Assembly (NCBI RefSeq): GCF_009363555.1
Contig: NZ_CP045375.1
Coordinates: forward strand, 42,275 to 106,274
Direction: 5' to 3'
Length of the DNA: 64,000 nucleotides
DNA from: Sulfitobacter sp. THAF37
GTDB lineage: Bacteria; Pseudomonadota; Alphaproteobacteria; Rhodobacterales; Rhodobacteraceae
Shown: piece by piece, positions 8,693 to 17,172 of the stretch
How the letters are laid out: every line of letters begins with the position of its first letter
How positions within the stretch are numbered: position 1 is the first letter of the stretch
Notes under the pieces: model-generated
The model's input: the letters and a program-made list of their open reading frames with translations, nothing else
Databases searched by the model: none
What the model was told of the DNA's origin: nothing
Position numbers and translations under genes: made by a program

Positions 8693-9659
8693 TGTCACAT
8701 CCCGCGTGATTGTAGACGCGCTTCTTGAACATCTCTGGCCTCTGACGTTGCCAGTCCTTGAGCGCCCTGATGGGCGTTTGGCCCTTCAGGGCTGATTGCG
8801 GCAACTGGCTGTTATAGAGGTGGACGTAGCGCAGGATGGTCTGCTCCAAGTCCTCGCCGCTCTGGAAGCGGTGGCTCTGTAGGACATCCTCGATCCGGCC
8901 ATTGAAGCGCTCGACCATGCCGTTGGTCTGCGGGTGCATCGGCGGGGTCAGGCGATGCTCGATGCCAAGTTCGGAGCAGAGCAGGTCGAATTCGTGCTCT
9001 CCGGTGGCGGCGCGCTTGCGCAGGCCGAAGAGGTGGTCGGTGAAAGCCTTGCCGTTGTCGGTCAGCACGCGGGTGATCTTCATCGGTGCCGCGCGCTCCA
9101 GGTCGCGCAGGAAGCGGCGCGCGTTGGCAGCAGTCTGCGCCGGATAGATGCGCACGAAGACCCACCGCGTCGCCCGGTCGATGGCCACGAAGAGGTAGCG
9201 ACGGCGGTCCTCGTCGGCCATCTGGGGTAGATATTTGATGTCGATGTGCAGGTAGCCAGGCTCGTAAGCCTTGAAAGTGCCATGCGCGGGCTTCGGCTCT
9301 TTCGGCTTCAGCGCCTGCAGGTTGCCCACCCCATGGCGGCGCAGGCAGCGGTCGAGGCCAGACCGCGAGACGTGCGGATTGAGGAACTCGCGCACCACCG
9401 CGAGCAGGTCGTCGAGCGGCAGCAGAAGCGCCTTGCGCAACGCCACCGCGACGGCCTCCTGAGGTGGGGTCAAGGTTGTCTGCAACCGGTGCGGAGTGTG
9501 GCTCCGGTCGTGGACGTCGTCTCGGCTCCGCCACTTCCAGACCGTCTGTTCGGAGATCCCGTAGCGCTCGGCCACCAGCCAGGCCGGTTCGCTGCTCGCC
9601 TGGATCGCCGTCCGGATCTTCGGTGTCGTGGTGGCCTGCTTGTGCAGAGAGATCAGCAT
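8688..9659 (-). CDS. IS481 family DDE transposase
   Basis: 323 residues. N-terminal helix-turn-helix: PAWLVAERYGISEQTVWKWR (about residues 27-48). Then the rve/DDE catalytic core: first Asp in YLHIDIKYLP, second Asp in RVLTDNGKAF, Glu in PQTNGMVERFNGRIEDV. This is the arrangement of IS481-type transposases, which cut and move the element by a DDE mechanism. The frame is intact, so the element may be active. The last residue and the TAG stop use bases of the neighbouring target duplication (see findings). Confidence 0.93.
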   Translation of the reverse strand: MLISLHKQATTTPKIRTAIQASSEPAWLVAERYGISEQTVWKWRSRDDVHDRSHTPHRLQTTLTPPQEAVAVALRKALLLPLDDLLAVVREFLNPHVSRSGLDRCLRRHGVGNLQALKPKEPKPAHGTFKAYEPGYLHIDIKYLPQMADEDRRRYLFVAIDRATRWVFVRIYPAQTAANARRFLRDLERAAPMKITRVLTDNGKAFTDHLFGLRKRAATGEHEFDLLCSELGIEHRLTPPMHPQTNGMVERFNGRIEDVLQSHRFQSGEDLEQTILRYVHLYNSQLPQSALKGQTPIRALKDWQRQRPEMFKKRVYNHAGCDT

Positions 9660-9751
9660 GTTCCCACCCCCTCCCGAACCTCGCGCAGCATCGATCTTGC
9701 CATGAACAGGGCTGACCGGCGAGGGTCTATGTGATCATCCGGGATGGAACA
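8693..9751 (-). mobile_element. Complete IS481 family insertion sequence, 1059 bp
   Basis: Ends were set from imperfect terminal inverted repeats: the left end reads TGTCACATCCCG, the right end read on the other strand TGTTCCATCCCG, with TGAT shared two bases further in. Each end is flanked by ACTAGG. TGT at the tips is normal for the family. One transposase fills the element. It is inserted in the signal-peptide coding part of the secreted hypothetical gene on the same strand. Confidence 0.92.
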
Positions 9752-9757
9752 ACTAGG
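9752..9757. repeat. Target-site duplication, right copy (ACTAGG)
   Basis: Second copy of the six-base duplication; see left copy. Confidence 0.9.
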
Positions 9758-9957
9758 ATCGAAAGTTTAAGAAGTGAACGTGGCATGAGGCAGCTCCTAA
9801 AATATCTTAACGCCAAATAGCGATGCCGGTTCACTAACTCCAAGACTACTCGCGTACTAAATTGGCGCAAAGCCGTACTTGGTTTGCCTTGTTTCGTGTG
9901 CTCGCCTCCAATCACCAAAATTTTTTATTTTCTATACACTGCGTCGGCTGAACAACT

Positions 9958-10790
9958 AGGGTCAGAACCCATCGATTTCCGATTAGTGGCATGAATCACG
10001 GGTCGAAAGTTGAGCGGTGACCATGCCTGATCTTTCCTGGTTGAGCGATGCACAGATGGCGCGCCTTGCGCCCTTCTTCCCGAAGCCACAAAGCAAGCCT
10101 CGAGTCGATAATCGGCGCTTGTTGAGCCGGATTATCTTCATCAATCGCAATGGCTTGCAGTGGCGCGATGCCTGAGCGGCCCATGGTCCGCACAAGGCAC
10201 TCTACAACCGCTAGAAGCGGTGGAGCGACAAGGACATCTTTGCCCGAATGAGGGCCGGTCTGGCTGCCGAACATGGAAAAAAATAAACCGTGACGATTGA
10301 TGTCTCCTATCTCAAACCAAACCGTACAGCGACCAGTATGGGCGTCAAAAAGGGGGCGTGGGCGTCTGATTTTTCGCACGAAGGGCGGCATGAACACTAA
10401 ATTGCACGCCATTTGCGACATCCAGGGCCGACCAATCAATCTGATCGTTGCAGCAGGACAAGTCAGCGATTACATCGGCGCACGGGCCTAGCAGAGCAGC
10501 CTGTCGAATGTTTACTAGCTGCTCGGTGACCGTGGTTATGAGGCCAATTGGTTCAGAGAAGCGTTGAAAGACAATGGGATACGCGCCTGTACCCCTGATC
10601 GGACACAACGGAAGAAAACTGTCAGATACAACAAGCGTCGCTATAAGCAACGCAACCGGATGAAACTCGTGTTCGGCAGGCTCACGGAGTAGCGGTGAGC
10701 GACATCATGATCCGACCGATGCCCAAAGGTCTGCCTGTCAGCAATCGTCCTCGCAGCACGCGTCATTTATTGGCTATGAGTCCTGACCCT
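9958..10790 (+). mobile_element. Decayed IS5-family element (IS1031-like)
   Basis: About 833 bp bounded by AGGGTCAGAACCCAT at 9958-9972 and, inverted, AGGGTCAGGACTCAT at 10790-10776 (13 of 15 match). No matching direct repeat is seen at the ends, so the target duplication has been lost or the flanks rearranged. The length suits the IS5/IS1031 group. It contains only a broken transposase. Confidence 0.8.
10023..10773 (+). pseudogene. IS5-family transposase remnant
   Basis: From ATG 10023 the frame gives MPDLSWLSDAQMARLAPFF and NRNGLQWRDA, then meets stops at about 10172 and 10214 and more beyond, with one or more frame changes near 10350. Later parts are still recognisable: TATSMGVKKG, GGMNTKLHAICD, GQVSDYIGARA, LLGDRGYEANWFREALKD and the closing VIYWL. 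These are the usual boxes of the IS5/IS1031 transposase. Many stops make it certainly non-functional. Confidence 0.85.
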
Positions 10791-10894
10791 GGTAGTCGGT
10801 GAATACGGATCGTCGAAGTGATGTATCTAGCCAAATAGGATGCGAACGAGATTGCTCCAGTCATTTGATCGTTGGGCCGACATGTCTTGATGGA

Positions 10895-11617
10895 TCAACC
10901 CTTTCGAAGTTCGTTGTACGGACAGACATCATCTTCGAAGGGAACGTGTCTTCTGCGGAAATTGGTTTCCGCTAGTGCTTCCGGACTGCTGATCCGATCC
11001 ATCCTGAAGTGCCGAAAGCCATGGCGGTCAGGGTCCCAACCGACAAGGTACCATAGTGGCGGCAGGACAAGCATGGCCTGAGGCTCCACTTCCCGCTGGG
11101 TCTCGCGCCCCTGTGCATCGCGATACCGGAACCGGAGGAGCCGTCGAGCAAGGAACGCGGTTTCGAAGGCAGGTAGCAGATCCGGATCCATTCGCCCCAT
11201 ATCCGACAGATCCTGCAGCGGCGACAACTGACCGATGTGCAGGCATGCGAGCATCGCGCGCAAATCTCTGACCTTGTCAGCCGACAGCGACCTCTCGATC
11301 TTGGCCAGGCCAAGGTCCGCAAGATCTGCGAAAGGAAGGTTTCCGGCGGCGCGCATGGCTGCGACGCTGATGAGCAAAGCAAACACTTCCGGGACCAGAA
11401 GCTTGGCCGTTGTGTGCAGCGATTGCGGATCGAGCTGTACTCCGCCGCCTCGCCCCACGTCGGAATGAATCACATATCCTTCATCCCGCAAGGCACCGAT
11501 ATCGCGCAGAATGGTCCGCCGGGAGGCCCCGACCTCCTGCGAAAGCGCCCCAATCGTGGACGTGCCGTTCCGACGCAGCGTGCGGACGATCGCGTCATGT
11601 CTGAGTCTTACGTTCAT
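10895..11617 (-). CDS. YafY/PafC-like HTH-WYL transcription regulator
   Basis: 240 residues from ATG 11617 (an upstream in-frame ATG at 11635 gives six more). An N-terminal DeoR-type winged helix-turn-helix is seen (IGALSQEVGASRRTILRDIG), then a WYL domain with the PPLWYLVGWDPDRHGFRHFRMDRI type core, which binds small ligands or nucleic acid in this family. It is divergent from a RidA-like gene with a near-perfect palindrome between them, so it very probably controls that gene and itself. The effector is unknown. Confidence 0.9.
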   Translation of the reverse strand: MNVRLRHDAIVRTLRRNGTSTIGALSQEVGASRRTILRDIGALRDEGYVIHSDVGRGGGVQLDPQSLHTTAKLLVPEVFALLISVAAMRAAGNLPFADLADLGLAKIERSLSADKVRDLRAMLACLHIGQLSPLQDLSDMGRMDPDLLPAFETAFLARRLLRFRYRDAQGRETQREVEPQAMLVLPPLWYLVGWDPDRHGFRHFRMDRISSPEALAETNFRRRHVPFEDDVCPYNELRKG

Positions 11618-11637
11618 TTGCAAAGGATAGCACAAAA

Positions 11638-11656
11638 GGTGCCAAGATTTGGCACC
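11638..11656. promoter_or_regulatory. Operator palindrome between YafY and RidA-like genes
   Basis: GGTGCCAA-GAT-TTGGCACC: perfect 8-bp arms around 3 bases, 20 bp from the regulator's start and 47 bp from the RidA-like start. Position and symmetry fit the binding site of the HTH-WYL dimer. Confidence 0.65.
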
Positions 11657-11702
11657 GTTTTGTTCTACCCCTTTTCAGCAACTGTAAAAAGGAGATTGCG
11701 AC

Positions 11703-12098
11703 ATGGAACGAACGGCAGTGAACCCGTGGGATTGGTCGATCAAGCTGGGATACAACCAGGCCGAAGCGATCGAGGGCGCAACGCGCCAGCTGATCTGCTC
11801 GGGTCAAACGTCGGTCGACGCGAACGGAAATCCGCAACATGCCGGTGATATGCGGGCACAGATCGACCTCGCCCTGGACAATCTCGAGGCGGTGCTGAAA
11901 GGGGCTGACATGGACTTCGGCAATGTCGTCCGGCTCGGCATCTACGCGACGGACGTGGACGAGGCTTTGAAGAACTTCGACCTGATGGGGATGCGGTTTG
12001 GCCCTCACCAAGTGGCACCACCGATGACCTTGCTTGGGGTCACCCGCCTCGCCATGCCGGGTCTGCTGTTTGAGATCGAAGCGACAGCAGCAGCCTAA
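11703..12098 (+). CDS. RidA/YjgF family enamine deaminase-like protein
   Basis: 131 residues with the trimeric RidA fold signatures: RQLICSGQTSVDANGN, DMRAQIDLALDNLEAVLKGA, VVRLGIYATDVDE and TLLGVTRLAMPGLLFEIEA. RidA proteins hydrolyse reactive enamine/imine intermediates from PLP enzymes; more distant members have other roles. The usual active-site Arg appears as R in GVTRLAMPG. It is divergent from a YafY-like regulator with a shared operator, so it is likely an inducible single gene. A hairpin GGAAGCGG/CCGCTTCC (12108-12115 with 12141-12148) follows and may be a weak terminator. Confidence 0.88.
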   Translation: MERTAVNPWDWSIKLGYNQAEAIEGATRQLICSGQTSVDANGNPQHAGDMRAQIDLALDNLEAVLKGADMDFGNVVRLGIYATDVDEALKNFDLMGMRFGPHQVAPPMTLLGVTRLAMPGLLFEIEATAAA

Positions 12099-12249
12099 GT
12101 GAACGAGGGAAGCGGTCATCGGCCCAAGTATAGCGCGCGGCCGCTTCCTTCTCAGGACAAAAATTAATTGAATTGCAGCGATGTGCCTGATTCACTGAAG
12201 ACCAAAGCAGGGCCATCTTAAACTTGCCTTTTCGTAACTGGACCCTCCA

Positions 12250-12981
12250 ATGACTGCGATCTACGACACAATCGGTTTGAACTACGCCGAATTGCGACGG
12301 GCAGATTCTAGAATTTTCCAGTCGATCCATAAGGCGCTTGGCGACGGCAGAACTGTTCTAAACGTCGGTGCGGGCGCCGGCTCCTATGAACCGATTGATC
12401 GAGACGTCACGGCCCTCGAACCGTCGTCCGAGATGATCGCGCAAAGACTTCCATCCAAGACAAAAGTCGTTCAAGGCAGAGCTGAAAATTTGCCATTTGA
12501 TGACAATAGTTTCGACGCCGTCATGGCCGTGTTAACGGTCCATCACTGGAACGACAAGGAAAACGGCATGGCTGAGATGCGCCGCGTGTCTCGTGGCCCT
12601 ATCGTGATACTCACGTATGATCCCGCCTTCCGTGACTTCTGGCTTCTCGACTACTTCCCGGAACTTGCCGCAGCAGATGAAGGGCTGATGCCTCCATTGA
12701 ACAATTACAGCGACTGGCTTGGCCGCGTGAACATATCACCGGTTCCAATCCCGCACGATTGTTCAGACGGGTTCCTTGCTGCCTACTGGCGACGCCCCGA
12801 AGCATATCTTGATGCTCGCGTCCGCGCGGCAATATCTTCATTCTGGAAGCTGGGCGACACCGCACCAGGTTTACAACGTCTCAAGACAGACCTCGAAAGC
12901 GGCAACTGGCGAAGGAAATATGGGGAGCTTCTTGATCTCGATGAGCTCGACTGTGGGTACAGGCTGGTCGTCGCATCTTGA
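12250..12981 (+). CDS. Class I SAM-dependent methyltransferase
   Basis: 243 residues. Motif I is VLNVGAGAGSYEP (about residues 37-49); the acidic end of strand 2 is VTALEPSSEM; motif II/III covers FDAVMAVLTVHHW. This is the Rossmann-fold methyltransferase of the UbiE/Methyltransf_11 type. The acceptor molecule cannot be told from sequence. It has its own start after a 150-base gap and converges with the next methyltransferase, from which it differs in sequence, so the pair are not recent duplicates. Confidence 0.85.
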   Translation: MTAIYDTIGLNYAELRRADSRIFQSIHKALGDGRTVLNVGAGAGSYEPIDRDVTALEPSSEMIAQRLPSKTKVVQGRAENLPFDDNSFDAVMAVLTVHHWNDKENGMAEMRRVSRGPIVILTYDPAFRDFWLLDYFPELAAADEGLMPPLNNYSDWLGRVNISPVPIPHDCSDGFLAAYWRRPEAYLDARVRAAISSFWKLGDTAPGLQRLKTDLESGNWRRKYGELLDLDELDCGYRLVVAS

Positions 12982-13041
12982 TGTTGCGGTCACTCTCATG
13001 ATCGCGTTGGTTCAGCAGCCAAAGATCCAGGTCACGCCCGT

Positions 13042-13866
13042 TTATGGGTCCGGTTTGCTTGCGACAATAAGTGCGTGCCCGCAGGTAGCTACCACTGCCT
13101 CGTTTAACGAAAGCTTGTCGGCTTGTTTTTGCATGACTTTCGCAAGATCAGGGTCGTTGTGGGCAACTTCCAGATACGCCTTCTCTCTTCCGTAATGAAT
13201 GCTCCGGACAGAAATGGTCTTGTCGACCTGAAACCCTGAAGCGCGGAAGAGATCACCGGCTTCTAGTGGTGTCAGGTAACACCCGGACTGAAAGCCTTCG
13301 GCAGAGGGATTCTCAAATATGCCGTCGGTTGCCGCGTCGGTGAACGCAGAGACATTGACCTGCTCCGGCGATCTAGCCGCTCGATCTATCAGATCCGCAA
13401 CGCCGCTCAGCCTCGGAATGAACGCGGCCAGAATGATACCTCCCGGACGCAAGACACGAAAACAGTCGCGCGCGGCCGCCGTTCGGTCTTCACTCTTCGT
13501 CAGGTGATAAAACGGTCCAAGGGCAAGGACGCAGTCGAAGGAAGCGTCGGCGAAGGCCGAGAGATCGGTCGCATCGCCAACAACCGCGCGCGGCGTTGTG
13601 CTGGCGTGCGGACTGGCGGCAATCCGGGCATTGGCCTCTTCGACAAGGTGCGGCGAGAGATCAACAAGTTGGCACCGATGCCCTCGCTCCGCCATGGCGA
13701 GTGTGTAGCGCCCGGGACCACCACCCAGATCCAGCATATCGCATGCCGCCGGAACGGAGCGATCAATGATCCGCAGCGTCCGGTCCAGTTCGACGATGCC
13801 GGCGGGCGTCTCCAGTCGTGCCCACTCGTCGAAGCTATCGTAGTATTGGAGTATGGAGGCCGTCAT
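13042..13866 (-). CDS. Class I SAM-dependent methyltransferase
   Basis: 274 residues. Motif I is MLDLGGGPGRYTLAMAERG, followed by CQLVDLSPHLVEEA and FDCVLALGPFYHL, then LRPGGIILAAF. All are classic Methyltransf_11/25 motifs. Substrate unknown; the shape is that of small-molecule methyltransferases. It lies 41 bases after the PEP mutase-like gene on the same strand and may be the last gene of an ada-PEPM-methyltransferase transcript, though 41 bases leaves room for doubt. Confidence 0.85.
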   Translation of the reverse strand: MTASILQYYDSFDEWARLETPAGIVELDRTLRIIDRSVPAACDMLDLGGGPGRYTLAMAERGHRCQLVDLSPHLVEEANARIAASPHASTTPRAVVGDATDLSAFADASFDCVLALGPFYHLTKSEDRTAAARDCFRVLRPGGIILAAFIPRLSGVADLIDRAARSPEQVNVSAFTDAATDGIFENPSAEGFQSGCYLTPLEAGDLFRASGFQVDKTISVRSIHYGREKAYLEVAHNDPDLAKVMQKQADKLSLNEAVVATCGHALIVASKPDP

Positions 13867-13907
13867 TGCATCTCTATCGCATCCGGTCGGTCACAGGCTG
13901 CAGCGCA

Positions 13908-14678
13908 TCACGAGGCAAGAGCCTCGGACTGCGCAGCAACCAGGTCTTTCATGGCCATGATGTAAGGTCCGGGCCCGTAGCTGGCACGTGCCACGCCGAG
14001 CGATGCGACCTTGGACACCGATGACAATTCCCCCATCATCATGACGTTGACCGGAAGCGTCGACGCCTCGCAGATGCGCGAGATAAGCGTCGGGTCGGTC
14101 AGCCCGGGGATGAAATAGCCGTCCGCGCCCGCCTCGGCATAGCTGTTCTGGCGCGCGATCGCTTCTTCGACCAGAAGCGCGTGTTGAACGCCCGCTTCGT
14201 TCTTCAGAAACAGGTCCGTCCTCGCGTTGATAAAGAACGGGAGGCCAGCATCGTCTGCTGCCTTCCGTACGGCGCGCAGGCGCGCGACCTGGTCTTCCAC
14301 CGGATGGAGACCCTCCCCGCCGACGATCTGGTCTTCGAAGTTCAATCCGATTGCGCCGCAGTCGATCAGGCGTCTTACATTCGCGGCGATATCATCGGGC
14401 GATTGTGCATAGCCGCCTTCGAAATCGACAGTGACGGGACAATCCACCGCGGCGGTGATCCGCTCGACCAGGGTCAGAACGAGATCTAGCGGGATCGCCT
14501 CGCCGTCCTCGAAGCCGTGCGCTGCGGCCATGGACCAGCTGCCGGTGGCCACCGCCGGTGCGCCAGCCTCGACCAATGCTTTCGCGCCGCCCGCGTCCCA
14601 GATGTTATAAAGGACAAAGGGGGTGCCCGGCTTATGCAACGCGCGGAACGCCTTCGCCTTCTGAGCCTGGTTCGTCAT
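13908..14678 (-). CDS. Isocitrate lyase/PEP mutase family enzyme
   Basis: 256 residues with the TIM-barrel features of the family: FVLYNIWDAGGAKALVEAGAP, VTVDFEGGYAQSP (metal-binding Asp/Glu), GLNFEDQI, FINARTDLFL and GADGYFIPGL. The lyase Cys signature KKCGH is absent, so it belongs with the PEP mutase/2,3-dimethylmalate lyase-like group that handles C-C or P-C bonds in small keto acids. It overlaps the stop of the Ada-like gene by four bases (ATGA), so they are co-translated. A functional link between the two is not obvious; the pairing has been copied in many proteobacteria as I recall. Confidence 0.85.
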   Translation of the reverse strand: MTNQAQKAKAFRALHKPGTPFVLYNIWDAGGAKALVEAGAPAVATGSWSMAAAHGFEDGEAIPLDLVLTLVERITAAVDCPVTVDFEGGYAQSPDDIAANVRRLIDCGAIGLNFEDQIVGGEGLHPVEDQVARLRAVRKAADDAGLPFFINARTDLFLKNEAGVQHALLVEEAIARQNSYAEAGADGYFIPGLTDPTLISRICEASTLPVNVMMMGELSSVSKVASLGVARASYGPGPYIMAMKDLVAAQSEALAS

Positions 14679-15748
14679 TGCAAGTGTTCCTTCTGTTCAA
14701 GTCTGTAACGTGTTTCGATTTCCAGCAGCCGCTGCTTGCGCCACAGCCCGCCCCCGTACCCCGTCAGGCTGCCATCGGCACCGATGACCCGGTGGCACGG
14801 GATCATCAGCGCGATCTGGTTGGCGCCGTTGGCGCGCGCGACCGCGCGCGTCGCGGCGGGGTCGCCGATTGCGATGGCGATGTCGCGATAGCTGCGTGTT
14901 TGACCTGCGGGAATGTCGCGGAGGGCATCCCAGACGATTTTCGAAAAGGCCGTGCCCGGCGGCGCCAACGGTGTTTCAAACTGGCTCGATGTGCCCGCAA
15001 AGAAGGCGTCAAGCTCTGCCGCCGCCTGTTCCGTCGCGGCCGTCTTGCCCAGACCGATCGCATTCCGGCCGTGCATCGCCAGCTTCTTGAGCTCGTTCGG
15101 CAGCGCCTTGCGGTCCACGAATTCGAGAAGATGCAGATGAGACGTGCTGGACACCGCGACCATGTCGCCAAGCGGTGTCGGGATCCAGGACGCGAGCAGA
15201 GTTCCCTCTGTGCCGAGGTCTTTTGGTCGACACCCCAGTAGCCGGGCGAAAGCGGCCCGGAAGGCACTGGGCGAGTCGAACCCCGCCTCCAGTTGCGCCT
15301 CGATGACCTTGCCACCATCGGCAAGCACCTCGAACCCGTCGCGCAGGCGGCGCTGACGCGCCATCTCGAGGAATGTCATACCGAACTGTCGTTTGAAACT
15401 GCGCCGCACCGTGGAAATGTCGTAACCCAGCCGCGCGATGTCCCGTTCGGACCATCTGACCTCAGGCTTTTCGTCCAGAAGCATCAGAAGCTCACCGACA
15501 ACGGGATCGGCGGCGGCGGCTGCTTGCATGGGATGGCACCGTTTGCATGGCCGAAAGCCCGTTTCGATGCATTCCCCGATGGTGGCAACGAAGGTGCAAT
15601 TCTCGGACTTCGGCTTGCGGGCCGGGCAGGTCAACCGGCAGAAAATCCCGGTTGTTCCGACGCAGACGTAGGCTCGTCCGTCATACCCCTCGTCGCGGTC
15701 CAGAAGGGCGCGGTAAAGCGTGTCGTGATCTGGCAGATCGAAAAGCAT
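14675..15748 (-). CDS. ada: Ada-type fusion: metal-binding repair/regulator domain plus O6-methylguanine-DNA methyltransferase
   Basis: 357 residues from ATG 15748; an in-frame ATG at 15913 would add 55 Arg-rich residues overlapping the next gene and is unlikely. Order: zinc-binding Ada domain with four Cys (FCRLTCPARKPKSENC, PCKRCHP), AraC-type helix-turn-helix (DIARLGYDISTVRRSFKRQF), then the methyltransferase domain with active-site Cys in MIPCHRVIGADGSLTGYGGG. The protein removes methyl groups from alkylated DNA and can activate genes when methylated. It begins the pair with the PEP mutase-like gene. Alkylation-induced self-regulation is likely by analogy with Ada. Confidence 0.92.
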   Translation of the reverse strand: MLFDLPDHDTLYRALLDRDEGYDGRAYVCVGTTGIFCRLTCPARKPKSENCTFVATIGECIETGFRPCKRCHPMQAAAAADPVVGELLMLLDEKPEVRWSERDIARLGYDISTVRRSFKRQFGMTFLEMARQRRLRDGFEVLADGGKVIEAQLEAGFDSPSAFRAAFARLLGCRPKDLGTEGTLLASWIPTPLGDMVAVSSTSHLHLLEFVDRKALPNELKKLAMHGRNAIGLGKTAATEQAAAELDAFFAGTSSQFETPLAPPGTAFSKIVWDALRDIPAGQTRSYRDIAIAIGDPAATRAVARANGANQIALMIPCHRVIGADGSLTGYGGGLWRKQRLLEIETRYRLEQKEHLQ

Positions 15749-15851
15749 GTCGTATCCCAAGGGCAGGTGCGGTTGTCCCCGATACCTACGCGCCAAACAG
15801 CGTTTGGTCCGTCGAAAATCGGGCGTGTATTTCACTTCTTTTTCGACGACC

Positions 15852-16463
15852 TCAGATCGGTGAAAGGAAACCGGTGCACTGGTTCGAACGTCCATCCGGC
15901 GTGACGAACACAAGCCGAAACCCCGGTTGTCCTTTCACAAGTTCGATCCTTTCGCACCATTGAAGTAAATGCGCTGCTTCTTGCGGGTTCGGGAGGCTGA
16001 GTTCGCAGAGCGCAAGCGTCGCAAATCGTGGCCTCTGCCGCTCACCGGGCAAACCGTCTGTCCGATCTATCGGCGGCACGCCACCCGGAGTTTGAAAAAC
16101 GAAGGGCAAGGATTGGTTCAGGCTTGCCTGCGCGACCGGAATCGTCACCCCTGCAGGCAGGAACGGCGCCGAATACGCGTCACACGCAACAGGCGCCGCA
16201 CCGCGCCACGACACGCCGATCGGCGAACCGGTACCACGCCCGCGATCTCCAAGACCTACGCGTTCGCTTTCCGAACTGATATCCGACCCGTCCAGCCAGA
16301 GGAATTCTACAAACACGTCGTCCAGACAGGCACAGATGTTCGTTGTCCCCTGCCCCGGATGCTGACGGGAATAATTGGTGACCAGACCAGCCGTCTGCAT
16401 CAGACGTTCGGCGGTGCTTCGGTCCGCGACGAAAAGAAATATGTGATCGAGTTCTGTTTTCAT
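15852..16463 (-). CDS. VOC/glyoxalase-like domain protein
   Basis: 203 residues beginning MKTELDHIFLFVAD, the typical first strand of a vicinal-oxygen-chelate module with its metal-ligand His, followed by VFVEFLWLD. The rest (LPFVFQTPGGVPPIDRTD and a second beta-alpha unit with FRLVFVTPDG) fits the two-module Glyoxalase_3-like type. Such proteins include dioxygenases, lyases and resistance proteins. Substrate unknown. It lies about 100 bases upstream of the ada gene on the same strand, and 48 bases after the LysE gene. Confidence 0.75.
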   Translation of the reverse strand: MKTELDHIFLFVADRSTAERLMQTAGLVTNYSRQHPGQGTTNICACLDDVFVEFLWLDGSDISSESERVGLGDRGRGTGSPIGVSWRGAAPVACDAYSAPFLPAGVTIPVAQASLNQSLPFVFQTPGGVPPIDRTDGLPGERQRPRFATLALCELSLPNPQEAAHLLQWCERIELVKGQPGFRLVFVTPDGRSNQCTGFLSPI

Positions 16464-16511
16464 AGTCTTCTGTCCTGGCCTGAAGCTGAATTCAGCAAAT
16501 TGGATGGCTCG

Positions 16512-17168
16512 TCACGGTGATTGGCGGAGCAACAAAAGGCGGACGGCAAGCAGGGTCAGGGCCACACCCGTCAGCCCTTGGATCGCCTGCCAAAGTCGTG
16601 GGCGTCTGAGCCAGCGCACGAATTGCGATAATGTCAGCACTACAAAGCCATACCACGCAAGGGCAATGGCCGCGTGGACCAATGCCAGCACGAGAGCCTG
16701 AGACCAGAGCGGTGCACCGCCGACCACAAGGAACTGTGGAAACGCTGCAAGATAGAACAATGCCGGCTTTGGGTTGAGGATATTGGTCAGGAATCCCTCG
16801 GCGAAGCGCATCAGATGACGAGGCGCAAGACCTTCGGTTGCCGGGTCAAAGTCTGGAGTCGAAATCGTTCTCGGACCCGCGATGGCAGACCGCAAAGCTT
16901 TCAGCCCGAGCCAGAAAAGATACCCCGCGCCTGCGATCTTCAGAACTGTGAAGGCTGTAGCAGAAGTCGCTAGGATCGCTCCTACACCAATGAACGACAA
17001 AGTGGCGTGGGTCAGGATCGCTGTCGCGAAGCCCAGTGTATTGGCCAAACCGGCAAATCGACCGAATGTCGGCACGGTCCGCAGAAGTAGAAAGAGGTTC
17101 GGGCCAGGCGATGTGACAATGAGCGTCACGATGAATGCAAAAGCCAATAGTACGTCGAGGTCGGCCAT
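16512..17168 (-). CDS. LysE/RhtB family amino-acid exporter
   Basis: 218 residues with about six membrane helices. The family signature is at the start: TLIVTSPGPNLFLLLRTVPTFGR (in part), then GAGYLFWLGLKALR and the NILNPKPALFYLAAFPQF box. These inner-membrane carriers export amino acids or derivatives by proton antiport. It follows the dehydrogenase pseudogene by four bases and so belonged to a DinB-dehydrogenase-LysE transcript. A second LysE gene at 20051-20674 is only distantly similar. Confidence 0.88.
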   Translation of the reverse strand: MADLDVLLAFAFIVTLIVTSPGPNLFLLLRTVPTFGRFAGLANTLGFATAILTHATLSFIGVGAILATSATAFTVLKIAGAGYLFWLGLKALRSAIAGPRTISTPDFDPATEGLAPRHLMRFAEGFLTNILNPKPALFYLAAFPQFLVVGGAPLWSQALVLALVHAAIALAWYGFVVLTLSQFVRWLRRPRLWQAIQGLTGVALTLLAVRLLLLRQSP

Positions 17169-17172
17169 TGTG

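Larger units (their letters stand above)
8323..9786 (-). pseudogene. Secreted hypothetical protein gene split by IS481 element
   Basis: The start is ATG at 9786-9784 with AGGAG seven bases upstream. Ten codons plus the start of the duplicated site precede the element; the rest lies at 8686-8323. Removing 8687-9751 (the element and one 6-bp copy) gives one frame of 132 residues without stops: MPRSLLKLSILVLSFAASPTSA, a textbook signal peptide (written here in two parts of one peptide), then EVLPDSIIGTWDVSTSQCEK and a lipocalin-like small secreted domain. The insertion falls inside the signal peptide. No function is recognised for the mature protein. It is presumably dead unless the element is lost. 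Confidence 0.85.

Noticed and set aside
9747..9960. 11-base repeat GAACAACTAGG at 9747-9757 and 9950-9960
   Set aside because: The first copy is made of the IS481 tip plus its target duplication, and the second runs into the IS5 end; no longer match surrounds them, so chance is the simplest view.
10895..11617. CRISPR, tRNA or rRNA anywhere in the window
   Set aside because: No regularly spaced repeats, cloverleaf or ribosomal sequence was noticed by eye; this example gene region and all others are explained by protein genes.
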